This document shows, in pieces, positions 6,950-11,915 of a DNA stretch of 11,915 bases. The stretch covers positions 1 through 11,915 of the forward strand of contig JAPKEI010000048.1 in the NCBI GenBank assembly GCA_028872685.1, read 5' to 3'. A program made the position numbers and the translations under genes. The stretch is from Verrucomicrobiota bacterium (lineage in GTDB: Bacteria; Verrucomicrobiota; Verrucomicrobiia; Limisphaerales; UBA1100). A model generated the notes under the pieces. The model saw nothing but the letters and a program-made list of their open reading frames with translations. It made no database searches and was not told the origin of the DNA. Numbering within the stretch: the first letter of the stretch is position 1; each line of letters begins with the position of its first letter.

Positions 6950-8659
6950 ATGGGCTTCTTCCGCGCCATTATCCAAGGAATCAAGAGCCTCATGCTCTAC
7001 CCGCTCCGCTCGATGCTCACCATGCTGGGTATCATCTTTGGCGTGTGCTCAGTAATCGCGATGCTGGCCATTGGTGAGGGCCAAAAACAAAAGGCCGAGG
7101 AGGAAATTAAAAAACTCGGCGCCATCAACATCATCATCACCAGCCAAAAACCTATCGCGCAGGAAGTGCAGGGCCAGCGCACGGGGTTTGTGGCGAAGTA
7201 CGGCGTGAAATATGATGATGCCGCGCGCATTGCCGACCTGCGCGATGCCGGCGTCATCCGCGTGTTGCCCGAGAAAATTCGGCGCGAGGACGTGGCCTTC
7301 GATCAGTTTGTGAAAAAGGACCGCGCCATTTACGGCACGACTCCATACTTTTTAGAATTCAGCCAAGCCGAAGTGGTAATGGGGCGCTTCCTCAGCGAGG
7401 AGGACGAGATGACCAAGAACAATGTGTGTGTCATCTCCACCACGTTAGCCTCAGAATTGTTTGCGTACCAAAATCCGCTCACCAATGAAATTAAAGTCGG
7501 GAAATATTATTACCGCGTGGTGGGTCTTGTGCGCACTCCGGCGGATTTATTACGTGATTTTAAGGAGCAAAAGCAACGTGTGCTTGATGAAGCCGTATTG
7601 CGTGAGGCCGCGGCGCGTTTGGAGGAGGGTTTGGCCGAGCAGAATAAAATCATCGATCAGCGCCGGAAAAAGTTAAAGACCGGCACCGCCAAGGAACGCA
7701 TGGTGGGCGAGGTGATTGAGCGCGAGCATCTCATCGAAAACTCGGATATTTCGAAGCTCAACAAATTGCCCCCGATCGTTTTTCAGGAACGATTGGAAAG
7801 TCAGGATACGCCGGAGTCCAAATGGTTTTCCGATCAATCCGGTAAGGAATTTTTCGTGACGCCTGAGAACTGGGTGTACGCTTACGAAGGCAACAAAGCC
7901 GAGCTGGCCGGTCACCTCGGCCACGGGCGAGTGATGCGGATGGCGATGGAGGCGGATATGGGCAATCAGGAAAGTAATCTCGGCAAGGCCAACGAATTTT
8001 ATGGCGACGTGTACGTGCCCTTCCACACGTTGAGGCAGGATTACGGCGACCGTGAATTCAAGCGGCAATCTGGTGGTATCTCAGCCAAGGAGGTGCAGAT
8101 CGATCGGCTGCGCGTGCAGTTCGACGAAATGAATCATGTGATCCCCGGCGCCAAAATGCTTGAACGTACAATGCGTTACGGGCACCAGGACGTTGAAGAT
8201 TTTGTCATCCGCGTGCCGCTCGATGAGCTAGCCACCGCGCGCAAGATCAACCTCATCTTCACCGTCGTGCTCGCCACCATCGCATCCATCTCGCTCTTGG
8301 TCGGCGGCATTGGTATTATGAACATTATGCTCGCGACTGTCACCGAGCGTACCAGCGAGATCGGCGTGCGCCGAGCATTGGGTGCCAAGAAGCTGCACAT
8401 CATCCGCCAATTCCTCGTTGAAACCAGCGTGCTCTCCGTGGCTGGTGGGATGCTGGGCATTTTGGTTGGCTTGTCTGCTCCATTGTTGGCGCAGTGGATT
8501 CTAGTGGAATATTATCAGTATGAGCTGGCCATCCTGTTTACCAACTGGTCGGTAGCACTCGCATTCGGTATCTCGGTTTGCATCGGCATCATCTTTGGTA
8601 TTTACCCCGCCTTTCGCGCTGCCAACCTTGATCCCATCGAGGCGTTGCGGCATTCTTAA
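6950..8659 (+). CDS. MacB-type ABC permease with enlarged periplasmic domain
   Basis: A 569-residue inner-membrane protein of the FtsX/MacB permease family, with the usual four-segment plan. TM1 is at about 24-43 ([21 protein letters not shown]), a large periplasmic domain follows to about 430, TM2 is at 433-458 (ending [13 protein letters not shown]), then the coupling region [14 protein letters not shown] (466-479), TM3 at about 490-518 and TM4 at about 534-556, closing with the family tail [16 protein letters not shown]. The MacB permease half is normally about 400 residues. The excess lies at about 197-347, between VVGLVRTP and [12 protein letters not shown], where a charged, helical, coiled-coil-like stretch is inserted. 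Such permeases transmit ATP-driven motion across the membrane to the adaptor rather than passing substrate through themselves. It starts 1 bp after the ATPase stop and ends the first cluster; no terminator hairpin was found. Confidence 0.93.
   Translation: MGFFRAIIQGIKSLMLYPLRSMLTMLGIIFGVCSVIAMLAIGEGQKQKAEEEIKKLGAINIIITSQKPIAQEVQGQRTGFVAKYGVKYDDAARIADLRDAGVIRVLPEKIRREDVAFDQFVKKDRAIYGTTPYFLEFSQAEVVMGRFLSEEDEMTKNNVCVISTTLASELFAYQNPLTNEIKVGKYYYRVVGLVRTPADLLRDFKEQKQRVLDEAVLREAAARLEEGLAEQNKIIDQRRKKLKTGTAKERMVGEVIEREHLIENSDISKLNKLPPIVFQERLESQDTPESKWFSDQSGKEFFVTPENWVYAYEGNKAELAGHLGHGRVMRMAMEADMGNQESNLGKANEFYGDVYVPFHTLRQDYGDREFKRQSGGISAKEVQIDRLRVQFDEMNHVIPGAKMLERTMRYGHQDVEDFVIRVPLDELATARKINLIFTVVLATIASISLLVGGIGIMNIMLATVTERTSEIGVRRALGAKKLHIIRQFLVETSVLSVAGGMLGILVGLSAPLLAQWILVEYYQYELAILFTNWSVALAFGISVCIGIIFGIYPAFRAANLDPIEALRHS
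7538..7990 (+). other. Extra charged helical insert in the MacB-type periplasmic domain
   Basis: Residues about 197-347 of the permease. It begins with Lys/Glu/Gln/Arg-rich sequence (such as [20 protein letters not shown]) with heptad-like leucines and alanines, then a mixed segment with [11 protein letters not shown] and a Met/Gly-rich stretch. The downstream paralogous permease goes from a matching strand (VFRVKGILQ) to NVYIPLSTF with only a short loop, so this is extra material in the first permease. Boundaries are approximate. Confidence 0.7.
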
Positions 8660-8756
8660 TGTCCGTTTTCCGCCGTGCTTCGGGGTATCATTGATTTGTA
8701 ACGCGAATGACATTCCTGCTGTGTAAATGAAAGTGAAGCGTTGTGTGCAAATTATA

Positions 8757-8785
8757 TTGAAAAGAACGGGGAATCTTTATAAAAT
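8757..8785 (+). promoter_or_regulatory. Candidate sigma70-type promoter for the second adaptor-permease unit
   Basis: TTGAAA (8757-8762), a 17-bp spacer, then TAAAAT (8780-8785); each hexamer matches the consensus at five of six positions with ideal spacing. It lies in an AT-rich patch about 70 bp upstream of the adaptor start. If real, the second pair can be expressed independently of the first cluster. Confidence 0.5.
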
Positions 8786-8845
8786 ATAAACAGTTTCCGT
8801 TGGGATGAAGACAGGGCATTGGGACATACGTCCAAGTTGCCAGTT

Positions 8846-8849
8846 GAGG
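8846..8849 (+). promoter_or_regulatory. Ribosome binding site that decides the adaptor 2 start
   Basis: GAGG lies 8 bases before the ATG at 8858, a good distance, and only 2 bases before the alternative ATG at 8852. This favours 8858. It is one of the few clear Shine-Dalgarno sequences in the window. Confidence 0.6.
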
Positions 8850-8857
8850 CAATGATC

Positions 8858-10993
8858 ATGAAAAAACAAAATCAAACGACCGCAGCCCAGAAGGGGTTTG
8901 CCTTGGGGAAACTACTAGGCTTGTTAGCCTTGTTCAGCTTGGTGGCCGGAGGCATTTGGGGTGCTAAGCATTTGCTTTCCAAGGAAGAAGATAAGGTTCG
9001 TCAGGAAAAGTACTGGACTGCGGAGAAGGCGGATTTTTTGGTGACAGTGAAACTCACCGGCAGGCTGGCTTCCACGGATGTGCTGGAACTCAAGTGCGAG
9101 TTGGAAGGGAGCACAACGATCGAGTCGATTGTGGACGAAGGCACCGAGGTCAAAGGTCCATTCCGGTACTCTATCCAGGCAGGTGATACACTTGCGTCAA
9201 TTGCCGGATACATGGCTAGAGATGAGCTTTCCATCCGCCTGCTTAATTCAGTAGAAGATATTGATTGGGATGATTTGTCTGAAGGCCAGTCGATCATGAT
9301 TCCCGGGGATCTACTGGTGGAACTGGATCCTCTCAATCTCAAGGAGAGGATTAACCAGATGGAGATCGTGGTGGAAAAATCCGAAAATGCCCTCTTACGA
9401 ATGACTGGAAACCTGAAAAACACTGAGCTTTCGGCGGCCTTCACTTTAAAAGTTGCGGAAAATAATCACAAGTTGGCAGTCATGGCACAGGACAAGGCGG
9501 TAAACAGTACCATCAAGAACAAGATTAAGACTGATATGGGTAGTATCACCAATCTTGCCAACCAAGTGGAGGAATCCAAGGAACAGATGGCAATCTCTGA
9601 AGCCAAGCTCAAGTGGCTCAAGGAGTTGGAGGAGAAAAAATTCCTTTCCAAAATGTCTCTGCGTGAAGAGGAACTGAAACTGACTAGGGAGCGGAATAAT
9701 GCCCAGAATCTTCGCCACCAAATCGCGATGGCTCAGGAGCGGCTGAATGCTTACCAGAAGTACGATAGTGTATCTATTCTGAATCAAAGCGAATTGGCTG
9801 TTGATGAGGCCTCGGTCTCCATTGAGAAGGTAAAGGTGAGGAATGTTGCTGACTTGAGGGATGCCAATTCAACCATTGCCACCCAGAAGAAGACCTTTGA
9901 CCTGGAAAAAGAAAGACTTGAAGATCTTAAGGAGCAAATGGCGGCCACAAGGATTTATGCGCCTTCGGATGGCACGGTTGTCTATTTTTCGGAAAGCTAT
10001 AAGGAATACGGACCCATCATGGATGGAGCCCGTGTGCACCGGGGTCGCAACCTCATCAAACTTCCCAAGACCAAGTCTCTGAAAGTAGAACTCAATGTTC
10101 CACAAGCCAAAAGGGGGCTTCTCAGGCGCGGTATGAAAGCCTGGGTGCAGGTGGAGGATGTGACTCTGCCGGGAACCCTCGCGGTACTCGGGAGCACGGT
10201 TGATACCAATCGTCGTGGTCACACCGAAAAGTCATATTTCAAGGGCGAAGTGTATATTGATAACAATGATTTTCCAGATGCAGTTTCTGAAGGCATGACT
10301 GTTACCGTGGAAATCAAAGTCATCAATCTTGAGGGCGAAAATCAGCGGATCAAGGTTCCCAATCAATGCGTGACCACTCGTATGATCAGTGAAGATACCG
10401 CGCAGACTGGCTGCTATGTGTTGGACCCGACCACCAATAAACACAAGTGGCGGCCTGTGACCATTGAATACAGCGATGAAAACTTTATCGCGATCAAGGA
10501 AGAAACTGAGCCGGGATTTGGCCTTCGAGTAGGTGAATTGATCCACTTATCACCGTTGACTGAAGCCGAGAACTTAAACTTGGAGGATGCTGTCATGGAC
10601 AAAGGGATAGTCGAGTTGGGGGATCCAGACAGCGTGGAAACCTTGAATGCAAAAGGGGGAAATAACGAACCCGTGAACTTTGGATTGAGTGATGAGCAGA
10701 GGAAAAAGTGGGACGCGGCACAAGCCGAGGCTACAAGCGAGATTACGGAGGTAATTAAGAAGATTCAATCAAAAGAGATACCTCAAGAGAATGCCGTTTC
10801 AGTATTGAGTAAAGTTTTTGAAAGCTCCCGTTCAAAGGTTGAAAAATTCCTCATTGAAGATCAGTTGAAGAAGTATGATGTATGGATTATTCCTGCCAAA
10901 CAGGCTGCTGGCGAGAGGGTAAAACGTTTTCTTGCAACAAAACCTTCATCGGGGAAATCGGTTAGCGGCAAGCAGCGGCGTAATCGTAAATAG
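8858..10993 (+). CDS. Periplasmic adaptor (HlyD/MacA family), membrane-anchored, with LysM insert
   Basis: A 711-residue protein from ATG 8858, chosen for its GAGG 8 bases upstream; the frame is open back to TTG 8819 but that adds nothing signal-like. A basic start precedes a single hydrophobic segment (about 17-37, KLLGLLALFSLVAGGIWGA) with no lipobox, so it is an uncleaved inner-membrane anchor, unlike adaptor 1. Then: first lipoyl half (IESIVDEGTEVKGP, 88-101), a clear LysM-like insert (about 103-149), GDLLVELDP (150-158), a long coiled-coil hairpin (about 162-364) with tip FLSKMSLREEE (262-272), second lipoyl half (IYAPSDGTVVYF, 366-377), barrel and membrane-proximal parts to about 570, and a helical tail (about 608-675) with LSDEQRKKW and LIEDQLKKY. 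It resembles adaptor 1 throughout but has no EF-hands and ends in a basic tail. It is followed 2 bp later by its permease. Its third codon positions look less GC-rich than those of the first cluster. Confidence 0.92.
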   Translation: MKKQNQTTAAQKGFALGKLLGLLALFSLVAGGIWGAKHLLSKEEDKVRQEKYWTAEKADFLVTVKLTGRLASTDVLELKCELEGSTTIESIVDEGTEVKGPFRYSIQAGDTLASIAGYMARDELSIRLLNSVEDIDWDDLSEGQSIMIPGDLLVELDPLNLKERINQMEIVVEKSENALLRMTGNLKNTELSAAFTLKVAENNHKLAVMAQDKAVNSTIKNKIKTDMGSITNLANQVEESKEQMAISEAKLKWLKELEEKKFLSKMSLREEELKLTRERNNAQNLRHQIAMAQERLNAYQKYDSVSILNQSELAVDEASVSIEKVKVRNVADLRDANSTIATQKKTFDLEKERLEDLKEQMAATRIYAPSDGTVVYFSESYKEYGPIMDGARVHRGRNLIKLPKTKSLKVELNVPQAKRGLLRRGMKAWVQVEDVTLPGTLAVLGSTVDTNRRGHTEKSYFKGEVYIDNNDFPDAVSEGMTVTVEIKVINLEGENQRIKVPNQCVTTRMISEDTAQTGCYVLDPTTNKHKWRPVTIEYSDENFIAIKEETEPGFGLRVGELIHLSPLTEAENLNLEDAVMDKGIVELGDPDSVETLNAKGGNNEPVNFGLSDEQRKKWDAAQAEATSEITEVIKKIQSKEIPQENAVSVLSKVFESSRSKVEKFLIEDQLKKYDVWIIPAKQAAGERVKRFLATKPSSGKSVSGKQRRNRK
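9164..9307 (+). other. LysM-like module inserted in the lipoyl domain of adaptor 2
   Basis: Residues about 103-150. YSIQAGDTLASIAGYM, then LSIRLLNSVEDID and DLSEGQSIMIPG, fit the LysM outline closely (Y.I..GDTL..IA, central N, L..GQ.I.IP). It splits VDEGTEVKGP from GDLLVELDP at the same point as in adaptor 1. Confidence 0.85.
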
Positions 10994-10995
10994 CC

Positions 10996-11915
10996 GTGTT
11001 TGGGTTTTACATCTTTCGAATCGTTCAGGTGGGCTTCAAAAGCTTAAGGCTTCACAAGTTGCGTAGTGGTCTCACTATGCTGGGTATTGTCATTGGGGTG
11101 TGGGCTGTTATCACACTGGTCGCCATCGGTGAAGGGGCTAGCCATGACGCGCAGGAGGCGATCAAGGCGCTGGGCGCCAATAACGTCATTATCCGAAGTG
11201 TAAAGCCTATGTCAGACAAACTTCAACTGCAGGGTAGAATGCAGTGGGAGACGATCTACGGCCTGAAAAATTCAGACGCCGGGCGGATTCTGAAAACGGT
11301 GCCGGGAGTTAAGCGTGTGTTGCCTATCCTGAGCCAGCGCAAGAATGTGGTTCACGGCAAACGAAATGTGGATTGCCAGCTCATCGGCACGTATCCTCAC
11401 TATCCGGGATTCACCCAGTCACGCATCGTTGCCGGTCAATTTCTAAATGAGATGGAGGAGGCTCGAAAAGAAAACTCCTGTGTCCTCACACTAGAGTTGG
11501 CTGAGAAACTGTTCGCGGGCCAAAATCCACTCTTAGAAAATGTGATTGTTCGCGGTGTTGAATCTTCGCAGGTCTTCCGGGTAAAGGGCATTTTACAAGA
11601 GCGCGTTGATACCGAGAAATTGCCGCAGCTGGCAGACGCCACGGGACGTACGATTTCCGCTAATGTGTACATCCCATTGTCTACCTTCAAAGCTCTATAT
11701 GGAATCAAGAATATTGACCTCAGCGTGGGTAGTATCTCAGTCGAGCGCGTGGAGCTTACTGAGATTCGAGTTGAATTCGGATCGGTTGAAGAGGTGATCC
11801 CAGCGTTGCCGCTTCTCAGGGATTGCCTGGATAAATCACGCAAAGGCGAGATGGATTACGAGATTGTGGTTCCCATTAAAGAGCTCAACACCCTCAAGGC
11901 GCAAAAGGCGCGTGA
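10996..11915 (+). CDS. MacB-type ABC permease (5' part; truncated by window end)
   Basis: Open for 306 codons with no stop before the edge. The GTG at 10996, 2 bp after the adaptor stop, is the best start: from there the product begins MFGFYIFRIVQVGFKSLRLHK, which aligns with the start of the first permease ([11 protein letters not shown]...LRS). No Shine-Dalgarno is clear, so translational coupling is likely. TM1 is at about 27-46 (LTMLGIVIGVWAVITLVAIGEG), followed by a MacB-type periplasmic domain (for example GANNVIIRSVKP, VPGVKRVLPIL, NVYIPLSTFKALYG). The visible part ends at VVPIKELNTLKAQKAR, which corresponds to residues just before TM2 of the first permease, so three membrane segments should follow. 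It lacks the ~150-residue insert of the first permease. No ATPase gene lies between this gene and its adaptor, unlike in the first set. Confidence 0.88.
   Translation, partial: MFGFYIFRIVQVGFKSLRLHKLRSGLTMLGIVIGVWAVITLVAIGEGASHDAQEAIKALGANNVIIRSVKPMSDKLQLQGRMQWETIYGLKNSDAGRILKTVPGVKRVLPILSQRKNVVHGKRNVDCQLIGTYPHYPGFTQSRIVAGQFLNEMEEARKENSCVLTLELAEKLFAGQNPLLENVIVRGVESSQVFRVKGILQERVDTEKLPQLADATGRTISANVYIPLSTFKALYGIKNIDLSVGSISVERVELTEIRVEFGSVEEVIPALPLLRDCLDKSRKGEMDYEIVVPIKELNTLKAQKAR

Larger units (their letters stand above)
8660..8857. promoter_or_regulatory. Intergenic region between the two transporter sets
   Basis: A 198-bp gene-free gap that divides the two sets into probable separate transcription units. 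It contains a sigma70-like promoter (listed separately), a short hyphenated palindrome GAATG-A-CATTC (8705-8715) about 40 bp upstream of the -35, and the Shine-Dalgarno of the next gene. No strong terminator with a T-run is visible after 8659. Confidence 0.55.

Noticed and set aside
8660..8700. Rho-independent terminator after the first permease
   Set aside because: Only a 3-bp CCG/CGG stem around the TGCTT loop and no T-run.
8705..8715. Hyphenated palindrome GAATG-A-CATTC as an operator
   Set aside because: Only 5-bp arms, single copy and no recognised regulator; palindromes this short are common by chance.
8819..8857. Upstream TTG or ATG 8852 as start of adaptor 2
   Set aside because: GAGG is correctly spaced only for ATG 8858, and the extra residues are not signal-like.

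Overview
The window carries a tripartite efflux locus of the MacA-MacB-TolC type from a Gram-negative (two-membrane) bacterium, with a second, related adaptor-permease pair directly downstream. The evidence for two membranes is a TolC-family outer-membrane channel, an MsbA-like ABC exporter end and two periplasmic adaptors. Base composition is roughly balanced to mildly GC-rich, most starts lack a clear Shine-Dalgarno sequence, and there is a eukaryotic-type Ser/Thr kinase and an EF-hand tail. This mix suggests the PVC group, most likely Verrucomicrobiota, but that is an inference from gene style and not a proven assignment.

Layout. Positions 1-953 (+) hold the 3' end of an MsbA-type ABC exporter. 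Positions 970-1851 (-) hold a small protein kinase domain whose key ATP-site residues are altered; it converges on the exporter with a 16-bp gap. Positions 1852-2168 are a divergent, AT-rich, gene-free stretch with one perfect DnaA box. Positions 2169-8659 (+) form a compact four-gene cluster: a TolC-like lipoprotein, an adaptor lipoprotein, a MacB/LolD-type ATPase and a MacB-type permease, with gaps of 19, 18 and 1 bp. Positions 8660-8857 hold a good sigma70-like promoter. Positions 8858-10993 encode a second adaptor, this one membrane-anchored. From 10996 to the window end runs a second MacB-type permease, cut off just before its second membrane segment. This last gene starts with GTG 2 bp after the adaptor stop and is easily missed because no stop lies inside the window.

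How they work together. By analogy with MacAB-TolC, the ATPase and permease would form an inner-membrane mechanotransmission engine. The adaptor would form a periplasmic ring with a long coiled-coil hairpin, and the TolC protein would complete the path out. The substrate cannot be read from sequence. The second adaptor-permease pair has no ATPase between its genes; it may borrow the ATPase and TolC of the first set or have its own ATPase beyond the window. The two adaptors share the same hairpin-tip sequence (FLSKMSLREEE), which fits docking to the same channel.

The most notable feature is that both adaptors carry a LysM-like module inserted inside the first half of the lipoyl (barrel-sandwich) domain, exactly between the 'VDEGxxVKGP' strand and the 'PGDLLVELDP' strand. 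Adaptor 1 also ends in a helical segment with LTxEQ-type motifs followed by two well-formed EF-hand loops, and its permease has about 150 extra periplasmic residues that the second permease lacks. Together these suggest an efflux machine with added peptidoglycan-binding and calcium-sensing parts.
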